NCBI RefSeq assembly: GCF_025698545.1 | Contig: NC_068569.1 | Coordinates: 12,834,001-12,898,000 of the forward strand | Direction of reading: 5' to 3' | From: Gossypium raimondii | Taxonomy: Eukaryota; Streptophyta; Magnoliopsida; Malvales; Malvaceae | DNA: 64,000 nt | Position numbers and translations under genes: made by a program | Shown here: positions 37,224-50,132 of the stretch, one piece after another | Layout: each line of letters opens with the position of its first letter | How positions within the stretch are numbered: the stretch's first letter is position 1 | Notes under the pieces: model-generated | Database searches by the model: none | Told to the model about the DNA's origin: nothing | Seen by the model: only the letters and a program-made list of their open reading frames with translations

Positions 37224-39017
37224 CTATTTTCTTTCAACTCTCCCTTTGCTTGTATCCGAGGTTAATCGAATAAACGAGGATCCATCACCTTGAACAACCA
37301 AATTTGGGATGAGCTGAGGTGGGCTTTCCCTATTATGGTGACTCCCATCATCGTATGGAATAAAAGGTGGATTGTTATGCTCAAAAAGACCCCGGCTGCC
37401 ACTGCTCTTAGCCATAGGATTAGGACTTTGGTGCAGCCGGCTTCGGGTTTTAAGCTTTCGGTCGAGCGTATACTTGACACTACCGGGACCGCATTGTCTC
37501 GGTTGAGTTTGGTAAAAAACTTTGGAAACCACCAACTCTCCATCTTTCTCTTCTTCATTGTTGCCGAGGTGATATTGATGCATCACCCAGTTAGTCTTCT
37601 CAGGCTTCCTTTGCCTGCCATAGTTGGTGTAGAGCACTAAGATCTTTTTGAAACCCTTCACTGCCCCACCAACCGAAACTGCTCGGGTCTTGCCTGTTTT
37701 ATGCCACCTTGTTTCGCTTCCCTCTTCATCCGTGTGAACTTTTCTTCTCTTCCTTGTCCCGGTTGTGTACGCCTTGGAGGGTCGATGGAAGAAGTGTCTA
37801 ATTTGGCCATCTTTGCTTACTCCTGCAGATCGAAGGTTTTTAGTTCTAAGCGTAAACTAATTAGGTCAATTGCTTAATTGTACCAGCTATAATCAAAGCT
37901 AATATAGGCTATAATATTTAATGCATTGGAAGCGTATTAGACACCATCGATGTCTGTATTTGATGCATTCCTCCGTGAATCAAATATAAATTCATGTTTT
38001 ATTAGATTACGGAATGTTAATATCAAGTGATCATAAGGTTTAGCATCAGCACTACTTTGAAACTTAAGTATTAATTAGATCATTGAATGATGAAGGGCAA
38101 TGCCTAAAACATAGGATTAAGCTAGCAAGGTGGGAGGGGAATATCTAAGCCTAATCACATGTCTCTAAGAAAACATGTGGCGAGAGTAGAACCAAAGGAC
38201 CTCACGTAATCAAGCCACCTAAGAAACACTGCACACAAGCAATGCTTGGCAGCTAGTATTAGCCAACTTAGGTACTTTCCTTACAGTACACTTAACTGGA
38301 TTCTAATAAAAAGCTGTAAGGTTTTACGTTTTCATCTAAAATTCTTCATAGATCATTGCTAGTCCCCAAACCAAATATACATATGTATTTATAGATAGAT
38401 AGATCATTGATATAGCTAACCCTACAAAAGAGAAAATTCAACACAAAATGAAATACTAATTGTATACAATTAGAAAAGCAAAGAAGCTAAAAATGTTGAG
38501 AAAGGTAATAATTAAGTTTGAATTTGGAGCTAAAATTAAAGCATCAAAGTGTACCCGGCAACTTCTCAGGATGAGTATAGCATATCCCATTTTCTCCTTC
38601 CAGTGTTGGAATAAACTCATCAAGCAACGGATGAAGCTTGCGCAGATCAGATATTACTTTGGCCTCTAAATGCTCTAAAATTTCTTGGTCAGTTGGATCA
38701 AACTTCACTCCGGCTGGTAACCCTGGCAAATCATGAATTCCCGTCTAACCCCACAAAAGATCATAGTATTTTAGTGGATCAAACCATATGGAGTAATACC
38801 GTAGCAAAACAATGATATTAGGATTAAAAACATGTAGTACCTGATCTTGGTAGGGTATGTTAAAACCACATGAAGGGCAAATAATGGTTTGGATTTCATG
38901 GATTTTGGTGTAGGAAGCGGCTGAGGTGGCAGCGACGGCGAGAGAGGGTTCTTTAGTGGCTGCTGCAACTAACTTTATAGCTCTAGCATCATCATCTGGG
39001 TTATTGCACCATGTCAT
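37224..39017 (-). CDS. NAC010: NAC-domain transcription factor, SND2/SND3 (NAC073/NAC010) group, 3 exons
   Basis: Minus-strand exons are 39017-38841 (59 codons), 38744-38555 and 37822-37224. GT-AG junctions keep the frame and give 321 residues. The start MTWCNN is typical of this subgroup. The open frame continues upstream to 39110 but contains no ATG. An N-terminal extension with a CPSC motif (47-50) precedes the NAC domain. NAC subdomains follow: [94 protein letters not shown] and [16 protein letters not shown]. Members regulate secondary wall formation in fibres and xylem. By sequence I cannot separate NAC073 from NAC010; the neighbours (GRX480, SYP61, HSL1) favour NAC010/SND3. The short C-terminus ([13 protein letters not shown]...) is divergent. 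Confidence 0.9.
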
Positions 39018-41034
39018 CTCTCCTGTTGTTGTGGTGATGGTCTTATTCCCATCACAAAGCTGGGTTCTGGTTCCACCGTCTTCCCCACTTGTCAAACACC
39101 CCCACCACACGAAATTCTAGCGAGATTTACAATACAAAAAAAAAAAAAACCAAGTAAAGCAAAACTTGTCTCCTTTGGAGCACGTTTCCAGTTCCCCCTA
39201 CTTTATTTTTCTTGATGTTTGGCAAAGGAATTTAATTCTTACACGCTTTTTTTCTATTTCTCTTTTTCTAATTTTCTGCTTATGATTGAGAGGACATAGC
39301 TGCTGTGTGCTATATCCTCCTATATCTTGGAAAACAAAGAAAGGGAGAGAGAGAGAAAGAAGGTTAAAGGGCGAAGGGTATAATAGAAAGGAGAGAATGG
39401 GATTTAATTCTTTTTAGAAAAAAATAATATAAAAAAATTTATAGGGTAAGAAATGTTGCTTGGACGCTAAGTTTGGTTATGCTAATGTAGATACGATCGT
39501 ATGAAAGTATAAATGTAGTCTTGGACCTTGATCTAAACATTAAAACCCTTTACATTGTTTGAGTTAGTTAAAGAAAGAGAAAAAGAGTGGAGTTCAATAT
39601 TTATAAATACGACTTTGTGTATACCAAGGGTTGGGTGGTATTTTTCCCCAAGACATTTGATCTAATTAGCTCCAATGTCATACTGGAGTATTCTTAAAGC
39701 TAATATATAAGACAAAATAAATAAATAAATAACTAAATAGCATACAATATCGTAACATAGAAAATACGAATGTAACAATATTGGTGTTTTGCACCAAACT
39801 TGTTGTGTAGCAGCAATTTATCCATTTCTTCACGTAAACTTCTCATGTGTTAACCAAGCTCCATCCTCTCTCTCTTTTAGGTTTGGAAGTTCTTTTACAG
39901 TTAAAGTCTCTCTTTATTATTTATTTGGTTTTATTAGTAATTTTGGATATTAATGGTTTCGAAAACTCCTCCCAATGATGTGAAGATTCTAAGTATGTTT
40001 TTCATATGTACCATACATTTCTTATTTTCGGAGTAATGTAATTAATTATTAGAAAACCAATTGGACAGTGTTTCATTTTCTCTTCATTAATTTTTAAATG
40101 GTGCATAAATTAATTAAAAGCTTTATTTCTAGGTTTTACAGTTAAGGGCTACCTAATTCGAATTAATTGTATTAGCTGCATTTAAAAAAAAAAATTGGGA
40201 TAACTGTAGCCTCAAACTCCAAAGTGATGGTGTGATGAATGATCAAAGGGCTGGGAGCGAGTTGAAAAGTAGATGAGCGTGGGAAATCACAGTCCTTCAC
40301 GTAATTAAATATAAATGGGCTTTCTCTTTTTTCATTTCTCGTGTTATCTGTTAGTTTGAGACAGCTTCTCCGAGAAGCCACGCAACTGCATCAAACTTCT
40401 TTCTTAAGCTTTCAAACTTTAACGTATGGGCTTTAGGGTTTTCTTTTTCTTTTGTTTTTATTGTTCGAACCAAATATGAATATTTTTGTTTGCGTCCATT
40501 CAAATAATTGTCCCATTCCTCATCAGCTTTTGGCTTCTTATTTGTTCATACCAAAATTTAACCCACCTAATGATTGTTTCCTTTACTTACCAAAGGATTA
40601 ATGAGCAACCCAAGTATTAAGTTAAGCTTGGGGATACTTGCAGGCAAATAATGTTCATTCCTACTCCGGATTCACACTTTTGAATTTCAACATTCAGACC
40701 GAATGGTCACTTCTTTGCAATTTCCAACTTTTTCACAACCCATTATTTAAAACCGACGACTACTCTAAACCTTTTGCATGGTCCCTTCAAAGTTGACACA
40801 AATATCATCAGTTTGTAATTTTGCGTCTAGATAAAATATTACTTATACCATACATCTCAAAATATTAGTATTATATTAAGTAAATCCTTTTACTAATTAG
40901 GGCAACGTTAGCTTAGACTTGATATTAAATATTGGTTAAAGGGTAAACACGTATTTTCATATTATATAGATAACTTGAATATTGCCTGTAAAAAAAAAGA
41001 AATTATCAATCTTAAGTTTTAATGATACTTTTTC

Positions 41035-41965
41035 GGCTTAATGGTCCATGAAGCTATTGAACTTTTCAGCGACAAAAAAAATTCAATCAAGTCACTTCAA
41101 AAAAAAGAGAGTACTTAATTAGCCTCTCAAACGTTAAAACGAGTCAATTAATTCATTAATATGCTGATGTGGTCATTAACAACTATTGAGAAAATTTAAA
41201 ATTTTATTTAAAAGATTCAAGTTTAAAATCAACTTAAACAAATGGATGTCCAAGTTCATTTAAATCCGGACATCAATTTTACCATATTCATTATCAATAT
41301 AATTTTTAATTGATATATAGGAAAATTATCTTATACGTAACTTGTGAAATAGAATATTTTAGACTTTACAGATAAATTAAGAATAGTACCTCCATCTTAT
41401 AGCGTATAATAAAAAATAATATATAAATAAATAGAATATTTGTTACACACTCACAAATCTAAAAAAACACCACAAACTATCTAGCTAATAATTACTTTTA
41501 TAAATAAATTTTAAGAAATATTAAAAGCATTACAAAAATGAACGAGAAACGGTGGCGGTTGCTTTTCTTGCTACGTCACAACAAGTAAATCCAGAAATGG
41601 TGGTGGTTTTTTTTATAATATTTGTACAACTTTTTAATATTTTTTATATGTTTTTCTAATTTCTAATTTTTTATTTATGATTCAAAATTTTATATCTATA
41701 GTGACTTTGGATAAGTGTATGTTGATATTCAAATGCACTTAAATGTTTTTTTCGATTTTATTCTTAACTTAGAATTTTTAAATATTTATATTTATGTAAA
41801 TTATCACGTCAACATTATAATAGTTAGTTGATAACCATTAACAATTAGACTAGCACAGTAACAGTCAACTATACAAAACGTTAGTCAATGATCCTAATTA
41901 ATGCGTTTCTAATCTTTATGGTTTAATTGGGTTTTCTTCATAGAGGGACTCGGTTTTTTTTTCCC
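41035..41965. mobile_element. Possible degenerate inverted-repeat element
   Basis: The left end contains 'ggcttaatggtccatgaagc' and further in 'gctgatgtggtcattaacaa'. The reverse complement of the right end has 'gagtccctctatgaagaaaa', with 'gttgacgtgataatttacat' inward. The order and spacing agree but identity is low. It may be the same general class as the 14056 and 21327 elements. Ends are approximate. Confidence 0.3.
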
Positions 41966-41984
41966 AAGGGTTTTTTAATCTTAA

Positions 41985-42200
41985 AGTCAACTTTTTTTAG
42001 TAGATATGTTAGATTCATGTTATCCATACAGTAGATATACTCGTGTTTAATTTTTAGTCCATGCATTTAAATGGCATTTACATCAAATCTAAGTTGACAT
42101 GGGATTATGAGAACTCAATTAGAATGTTTTGAAATTTAAGGGCTAAATTACAATTTGGACCATAATATGAAAATGTTTAGTGCAATTTATCTTATATATA
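41985..42200. repeat. Diverged dispersed repeat, copy 1 (partner near 43010-43225)
   Basis: 'gtgtttaatttttagtccatgcattta' with 'catttacatcaaatctaag' just downstream resembles 'gtgtttaaaatttgatccatgcatttta' with 'cgccacatcaatcccaaatt' at 43068-43130. Later words also correspond (ttatgaga, attttgaaa.tta). This is probably an old copy of an unidentified non-coding repeat. Confidence 0.35.
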
Positions 42201-43009
42201 TATGCCTCTCCTATTATTAAATATCTGATTGAGTTGGTGTCATGGGTTAAAAATAAAAAAATAAAACAAAATTCTATTACAAGTGAATTTTATATTTATT
42301 TTAAAATAAATAACTTAAACTATTATTAAAATAAAATTTTAATATTTTTGGAGTATGGATTCGAATCTTATTATATAGATTTATGTATATATATTCTGAT
42401 CACTGAATGTTACATAATCTCAATATATGTGATGTGAAGATAGCATATATCTGGCCTGTCATTATATTATTTTTAGATTGTTTTTGGGGGAAGATGAAAT
42501 CATATCATTAAAGAGAATGCGCAGGAGATACACAAAGGTTCTGCATCATAACAAGCAGTGGTGGTCGAAACCAGATAACCCAACCCAGTAGGTAATTTAG
42601 CCACAACACACATGCTAACTTGAAATTAAACACTAATAGTAATAAATTGAGTCAGGTGGAGGTTTAATTCTAAAAATTTCTTTTGGTCCCAGCCTAACTT
42701 CGCTTAGTTTGACGTGTTTTATTATTTAAAAAATATTAAGAATTATTTTATTTAAATCTAATATATTAATGTAAATTTTTTATATTATTTTATTATTTTA
42801 AATTAGTAAAACAAAACAGATTGGGTATATTTTAATTATGGTTCATGATTTCATATTCTAAATTAATTTTCATACATTAAAATATTATAAATATTAGTAT
42901 TGTATCAATTAGGGCATTAAATGTGACATAGAACATATAGATCAAAATTTAAATACATTTATACATTGGATTTAGAATTTGAATATCACATGTTAGAAAA
43001 AAGATATAA

Positions 43010-43225
43010 ATAAATAGCCCTCATAAGTTTTAATGATTCATTTTTTTATTGACATGTAAGATGTAGACTAGTGTTTAAAATTTGATCCATGCATTTTAAA
43101 TATCCGCCACATCAATCCCAAATTAACATTATAGTAATGGAAGAACTTGATTAATTTGATAATGATATTATGAGAAAATATTTTGAAAATTAAAGAATTC
43201 ATTATTTAGTTCATAGTTTTCGTGT
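43010..43225. repeat. Diverged dispersed repeat, copy 2 (partner near 41985-42200)
   Basis: Direct-orientation partner of the preceding repeat, about 1.04 kb away. It shares the 'gtgtttaa...tccatgcattt' core and following words, but with many differences, so the pair is old. Confidence 0.35.
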
Positions 43226-44719
43226 ATCGATGTAATTAACCAATGTTTTTAGAATCGATCGTTGTTAACCAGTCTAATTAAAAATATTAAAATTAAAACC
43301 CAATTCAACCAATTTGTACCCAATACATCATTCTCTAGACCAATAGAAAATGATATCAAACAACTCCTTGAATTAGAAAAGTATACAAATAAAGAAATAG
43401 AACTAAAATAATCAGCAATACTATACATGTTACGCAATGCATCTTGCCTGTGTGTTATAATGAAAATAGTAAAGAGGTGAGTTTTATATATTTGTGAATA
43501 TTGTTTTACAGTTATGATGTAGAAGTTGAAGCAATGACACCCAACAATCACTCTTGACCCATTTATTCATTATGGCTAAGGGATACAAAACGAACCTATC
43601 AACCATAGCAAGGTTTTCTTTTTAAGAAAGATTTTTTTTACATTTAGAGGGACCATTTTGTTTTTCTTCTGTTCATTTAATTTTCCAACTTTTAGAGTAA
43701 AGTGGGCTGTTATATCACCCCCAATGGTGGGCTAACCCTCCTCTGGGCCTTTCTAATTTACAACATTTTTTCCAAGCCCAATTCATAGCTGCATCCCCTG
43801 CCTGTACTCGACAAGCAAAATTACGACTACCATTTATATATTCTTTTTCAATAAGTGTGTGTACATAATAACTTGTTCCAATGAATGTTTGGTCCTTGCA
43901 TACACACTACAGGGACCCGAATTGCAATCCTTGTGGAAATCTAACACTTGTTTTAGAATTTAGATGGAGAAGCTCCGGTTTGTTGGGTATATACTATTAT
44001 TAACAATTTAAGCAGAACATTGGTTAGATTCACTCCACTGCCTTGGGCTACTTTTTCCAATCCAGTATGAATAATGTAGACTTAATTAATAATGGGCAAA
44101 TTGTCAAAACTGAATATTTGCTAATTAAAAAGAAAACACCAATGGCTATAATTTTACTATATACAGACAAAGCAAACAGAATCTAATGAAAATTAAAGAT
44201 GTATTACATTGAACAGTATGTTGGAAACAAGAAGAAGAATAATTGGAGAGAGAATGAAAGTCCAATCAACACAAAATTGGGTCCCCAAAACCAATTTTTT
44301 TATATGAACAAAATTGTAGAAATATTGTGATTGATTCTAAACACAAATAATTGGGTAATGATTAATTTACAAAATGAAGTTGTAGTCAAATGATGGAGCC
44401 ATAGCAAACCCCCCAAAATCTGATAATCAGATTGAGAAAGGCATAATATAAAAAAATTAAGGGAAATGGGTCCCTTTCACCACCAATGTAAGAAAATCCC
44501 CCCTATTTCCACACGGAAACAATGATTCCCCCATCACCGCCCCTCTCCCACCTTTATAATCTTTCATTTCAATATTTTCCCACACAGTTCTTACCCTCGT
44601 TGGCCAACTCTATCTTGCATCCATTTTGAGGACAACCCACGTGTATACAATCTAGCTTTAGCTTTTTGATGATCAAAGTCAAATAAAATAAAACAAACCC
44701 AATATTCAAATTTGGCACT

Positions 44720-45733
44720 CTAATGACAGACCTCAATCTCCAGATTGTTCAGAATGGATGCCACTTGAGAAATGGAAGGCCTGTCTTTTCTGTAATTACC
44801 AACACAAGCTGAAGCAACTTTTGCCAGTCTAAGAACAGGTTTTATATCAGAGGGAATTACGAGTCTAGGGTCTAAAAGTTCACTAAACCTTTTGGCTTTG
44901 ATCAATGGCAATGCCCATCTCACAAGCAACCCTTGCTCACTTCTCCTCCCCGTCAAAAGTTCCAACAACACCACCCCAAAGCCATAAACATCGCTTTCCT
45001 TGCAAGCACCGCCTCCCTTTTCAGCCCAATACTCGTCATCTACATGCCCCACAAGCCCCGTCATCTCTTTGGGTGCCAAAAACGATAGCCCGTAATCACA
45101 TAACTTTGCAACAATTTTCACATCTAATAATATATTCGACGCCTTTAATGCACCGTGTACTATATTGGGTGCTATCCCTTGATGCAAATACTCGATCCCC
45201 CTAGCCACCCCGGCAGCAACCCTCAAACGCCGGTTCCAATCTAATAACGAAGCACCATCGGAGTTTTCATGCAAATAAAAATCCAAATTCACCATGCCGA
45301 CAAACTCCATCACGATGATTCTCTCACCCGGCGCTTGTGAATACCCTATGATTGGGACTACGTTAGGATGCTGAGCCAAAGAAAGTGTTTTTATTATCGA
45401 AGCAAACCCGAATCCAGCATTGCTTAAAACAAGCCGTGGATGTATCCTTTTCACCGCAACGAGCTCCCCGCTCGGCGATATGGCTGCATAAACGGTACCT
45501 AAGCGGCCTTTCCCGACGATCCTTCTAGGGTTAAAGCCATCTGTCGCTGCATCTATGTCGGTTAACTGATAGGAGCTGGCACAAAACTTGGCGGGGAGCT
45601 CTAATTGTTTCTGATCGGGCTTTTGTGGTTTCTTCCTGCAGATGATGATGATGAGGACGATACCAAGAATGAAAAGAGAGATGGAGAGAAGAACCAAAAT
45701 CGAATCGTAAGCAATATCGTCCGTTTGGGTCAT
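44720..45733 (-). CDS. Membrane-anchored kinase-like protein, probable pseudokinase, single exon
   Basis: The frame gives 337 residues from ATG at 45733. A short N-terminus is followed by one hydrophobic span (about 11-32, ILVLLSISLFILGIVLIIII) and the basic stop CRKKPQK. There is no extracellular domain. The kinase-like domain begins around 70, with an intact glycine loop GKGRLGTVY (74-82) and the ATP-site Lys in VAVK (K95). The helix-C segment FASIIKTLSLAQHPN lacks the usual Glu. The catalytic loop reads HGALKASN (193-200), with Ala where active kinases have the HRD Asp. DYG (213-215) replaces DFG but keeps the Asp. Two of the key residues are missing, so catalysis is unlikely, though ATP binding may persist. 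It resembles Arabidopsis kinase-like proteins such as At1g28390, which fits the synteny. Role unknown; a scaffold or co-receptor function is speculative. Confidence 0.88.
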   Translation of the reverse strand: MTQTDDIAYDSILVLLSISLFILGIVLIIIICRKKPQKPDQKQLELPAKFCASSYQLTDIDAATDGFNPRRIVGKGRLGTVYAAISPSGELVAVKRIHPRLVLSNAGFGFASIIKTLSLAQHPNVVPIIGYSQAPGERIIVMEFVGMVNLDFYLHENSDGASLLDWNRRLRVAAGVARGIEYLHQGIAPNIVHGALKASNILLDVKIVAKLCDYGLSFLAPKEMTGLVGHVDDEYWAEKGGGACKESDVYGFGVVLLELLTGRRSEQGLLVRWALPLIKAKRFSELLDPRLVIPSDIKPVLRLAKVASACVGNYRKDRPSISQVASILNNLEIEVCH

Positions 45734-48700
45734 GTTTTGTGAGCTAAATTAAACTCTAGCGTCTGAAATGGGTTGGGAGAAATGGAGAAGGAAGGAGAGG
45801 GAGATTGGCGGGGGAGTTGTCTAGTCCATTCCATATACTAACGTGTTGAAAAGGGTTAATCCTAGAAATGGATGGGTTTGGACTTTGAAGTTTGAAGTTT
45901 AAAAGAGTTGAATGAAGGGAAAATGGGAGAGGTTATCATAGTTTGAGTAAGTGCACAGACTTTGAAAAAAGGGTTAGATTTGGTAAAAGAGTTGGTGTTC
46001 CGTTTCTCCAAGTCTAGCATTTTTTATTTTTGTTGGCCGACTCTAGCTTTAGAGGCTATTATTATTATTATTATTATTTTTATTAGGTACCATACTTAAT
46101 CATATTTTTAATTGAAAATTTTAGCTAAGATAAGCTAATTCAGTAAGGATTAGGAGTGATTTGGATTCCAATAAATTCATTTCTATTTATTTCGTACTTC
46201 TCATAATACTTCGGTTTAATTTTTATATAAAGTTGGATTTTGAATCTTATTTTATTTTCTTGACAAAATAAATACTGTTTTAATAGTTTTTAATATTTTT
46301 AGAAAATTTTTAAATCTTTTGAGAAATATTCTAGACAAATAAAATTTCAAATAAATAAAAGATAATAAAACTCTATTTTTAAAAATAATTCCTACATGAT
46401 ATTTTTAAAAATATATTTTATATTGAATTTTAATTTACTTATACTATTAATTATATAAAATTTAAAATAATAAATAAAATTCGGTCAAATTTGATTAATT
46501 ATAATTTTTTAACTTATATTCCGTTAACCGCTTAAATAATTCGACTCAAATTGATTTTTAATTGTAAAGGTCAAATCACGAAAATTATTAACAGGATACT
46601 TAATGACAAAACCGAACTCTAATGAATTTCAAGATGCTATGTGATACCCAACTTACGATTTAGGAAATTTTATATAAAATAAATAAAATGAACTATTTAA
46701 TTTTAAAAAAAGTAAAATTATTTGAAAGATATAAATATATTAATAATAAAAATTTTGGTATTTGAACATTTTCAAACTGAGTTGGTATCGACTTGGAGGA
46801 TGACTAATGTAACATTGTTTTATAAAATAGATTATATGAGAATTTAATTTTATATAAAAATTCATAAATCATAAAGGAGGATAATTTGTTTTTATATTGG
46901 ATGTGTGTTGTATTGTGATATAATATTATTATATTCAAAATCTGAAATATACATTTCAAATGCAAATTAAATAGTAATGTAAGTGATGTAGGCAATACAT
47001 TTGGAGGGATTGTGGAGATAATGGATGAGTAAAAGATCTTTGTCATGAGGCTTTGATGGCAAGTTCTTAAACTCTAGACTTGTCAAGGATTCAAAATGTG
47101 AAATGTTGTTGTAAAAAAATCTCATGTTGATTAAGATATGGATAACGAAAGTTTGGTAAGTTCCACTTTGAATGATGTATCTTCGTTATATATATTTCCA
47201 ATTGCAAATAATAATAATTAATGAACTAATTTAATATTTGGTGCTTGGAATAAAGTGAATTCCTTTTTTGTACAAAGGTTTGAACCAATGTCTGCAGGTA
47301 CCATTTAGACAAGCTCCATGCCCACCAAGATATATGGGCCAAACGAAGTGGTTCAAAATTTGGTGGAAGAAGTAGGTGGGTCGGTCCACGGCACGTATAA
47401 TTTTAAATCACCCATGTTTACCTAACATTTTCATCTCTAATTTTGTTTTTGAATATTATAAACTTGGCACTCTCTTGCCTAATGCTTGATTAGTTCTTGG
47501 GGAGCTTTTATACAAGCCCCACCCACCATGGTTTATGGATATTCTTTCCATAATATAGCATTATAACATTGCATTTACTACTTCGGAACTAAAGAATACT
47601 AGTCCCTGGGGCCTGAGTTTCAGTTTTAATATAATGAATTGAAGTGATAGAGAATAAAATCATATAATTTAAACTATTATATTCAAGCAACTTTCTTTTG
47701 TTTTTCTAAAAAAGTGAGTGTGCAAAATATGATTCAACATTACTAAATATGACTTAAACCCAACTAATTCTAAGCAAAGACAAATTAGGGCATAGTCACA
47801 CATAGATCATATAGGATAGGACTTAAACCTAAACACCTAAAGTTCGAGGATCTCAACCTTGCCAACACAGTCAAAGGTTAATTGAAGGGTGCTATGTTTT
47901 ATTTTCAAATTACATTAACAAATTTAGATTTTGAAACAATAATAATAGGACTCACCAATAATCTAATATTACTATATTTTCAAATTAATTAAAACTATAT
48001 TATTACATTTTAAAAATCATTGTACTAAGTTTAAATTTTATCATAATAATATTTTATAAAAAATAAAAAATAAATTATTCTCAAATTAATATTTATTACA
48101 TTTTAAAATAAAAAAAATCCTTTTTCATAAATAATAGTATAGATGGTAGGGAATTGGTAGTATAGTAGAACCCAACTCGGGGCCTTATTGGAGGCAAAAA
48201 GAAGCCCAGAAAATGAAATACTTTGGGTGGTAATTTAGTGCGGCTCAATAACAAACGACCCACGTGGGCTTCTTGAGTGGAGCTTTGCTTTGAGTTTGAC
48301 TTGTTACTGGGTAATGTAGGAATCGACACAGCCGAAAATAATGAAAACAAACCCAAATTGATTCCCGAAAAAGGGCCATAGGTTCACACTAGTAGACACT
48401 ATGCACTATAGATCCAAAATGCTTGTCACTATGATTGGTTGTTCTTCCCCTGAACAAAAAGGAAGGTAGATAATTGGATAGGTTTCAAAATGCTCAATTA
48501 TGTAAGAATTCAGGGGTTAAAAAAAAAAGGGAATTTCCTTACTACTACTAGTAGACCAAGACTATAGAATATAGATCAGGGACCCTAAAATAAAAGAAAA
48601 AGGCGGACAATTTAATTATCCACAGAAAATGAGATTTCAAATATGGTCCCCCTCCCCTTCCCTGGATAGGCCTAGGCTAATGCCAAAGAGCTGCCTTTAA

Positions 48701-50132
48701 TGCGTGTCAGTAGTGTTAGAGAAAGGGCATTTTCAGCCCCTTTTAAGTTTAATCCACCCCTGCTTGCACTGGTTCCTGCTTTTACGATTTCCACATTTTG
48801 GTAAAAGCTATAGCTAACCCACACTTGGGATTTTCCCTCTATTATCCATTAAATACCGGTGATCATTTTTACTAGTTTTGGATCACCCTTTTTTGCAGCT
48901 AAATCCTGGCTACCTCAAGAAATTTCGGCATGCTAAACATTTGGTTTCCATTGGACATCAGTAATTGGTTAGAAAGAGTTACTTAAACTAAATTGTTGTA
49001 ATTATCAATCCATGTTCCTTGTTTGGTAACAAAATCAGCGTGAAGTAACGAAACACAAAGCATCTAATGAGCTGCCATGAAAACGACCTCCAAATTTTGT
49101 TTTTAATTAGAAAGGACAACATGTACAGAGCTTTTCTAAATCATATGTTGAAAGTAAAGCCTGGCCTAACTCTGAAACAAACAAAAAATGCCACTGCCCC
49201 CTTTATGTTGAAACTTTGGCTTTATTCACAGGCATTTCAATTTGCAGCAAAAGCCGATGCTGAAGAAAAAGCATTAAGAATCACTACTGCTAACGTAAGT
49301 GAGAGAGCAGTACAAGTAGGAGATTTGGTGTATGCTTGTTTACTGTCGCATTAAAACAGTTGAATTCCTCGGAAATGCTTTTTTAAGGCTGTAATAATAA
49401 ATTTGAGAAGAGGTAGATTTTGGAACACGACCACTTAAAACAGGCTTAAGGCCGCCTGTCTAAACATACCTATGGGTCTGGTCTTGTCGTTATCGTCGCT
49501 TTCCAAAATGATGTAACGATTCACTAATAGGTGAAAGAAGCCACTGGCATTGTGGACCTACGTTAGTTGCCCCACTCAACTACTTCATTAACGGATTTTT
49601 AGCTATTTGATTTGATGAACAAAGGGTTAAAACCACTGTAAAAGCAAAATCTTATAGCATGGAACAGTGAAACTAAATGGGTTTGACTTGGGTTGAATGG
49701 AGATTAATAAGGTAGTTGGTGATTTAAATGTCACCTGAACCATACACTACACATCAGATTCAGGGTCCTAATATTCATTCAACACTTCATCATTATCTCT
49801 AGCTGTTTTTGGAGAGGTGGGAATATAACTTTGATTTTTAAGAAATTTACAGTGTACATTAAACTCCATAGTAAATCTGCCTCTGCTTTTTTCTCCCTCT
49901 TTCTGTCTTCGAGAAAATTCCAAACCCTACTACTCTTCCCAACCCCACACCCCCAGTCCCCCACTAAACCGACCTGTAAAGCAAAACAGCAAGTGGGATC
50001 AATGATTGAAAACTAAAACTTGAGGGCAAGAAAAAAAAACTAGAGGCGTAACACACTCGCACAATCCTTCTATTACTCTTTGTTTATGGGACAAATCTAC
50101 GAGGAAAACCTTTTCTTTTCTTTTCTTTTTTC
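45734..50132. other. Intergenic (4.4 kb) between pseudokinase and HSL1
   Basis: The pseudokinase promoter lies at the left. An (ATT)n microsatellite is at 46057-46080. The stretch 46080-48130 is very AT-rich with no gene. The part 48170-50100 is more balanced. It includes a 95-codon frame at 49067-49354 that shows no recognised domain and was not called, and then the HSL1 3' side, with a (TTTTC)n tract at about 50109-50129. Confidence 0.45.
46057..46080. repeat. (ATT)n microsatellite
   Basis: About seven ATT units in intergenic DNA upstream of the pseudokinase gene. Confidence 0.85.

Larger units (their letters stand above)
39018..44719. other. Intergenic (5.7 kb) between NAC and pseudokinase genes
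   Basis: The NAC promoter and leader should occupy the first 1-2 kb. The rest is AT-rich with no gene-like frame. Two features of repeat type are listed separately: a weak inverted-repeat relic at 41035-41965 and a diverged direct-repeat pair near 42.0 and 43.1 kb. The last few hundred bases are the 3' side of the pseudokinase gene. Confidence 0.45.

Noticed and set aside
38745-39110. An N-terminal extension of the NAC protein up to 39110
   Set aside because: The extra part begins with GTG and has no ATG, while the start MTWCNN matches the subgroup's usual N-terminus.
42480-42610. A GC-richer patch suspected to be a gene fragment
   Set aside because: No frame gave a recognisable peptide and no splice signals define an exon.
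49067-49354. A 95-codon ATG frame near the 3' side of HSL1
   Set aside because: No recognised domain and no supporting signals; the length is compatible with chance.
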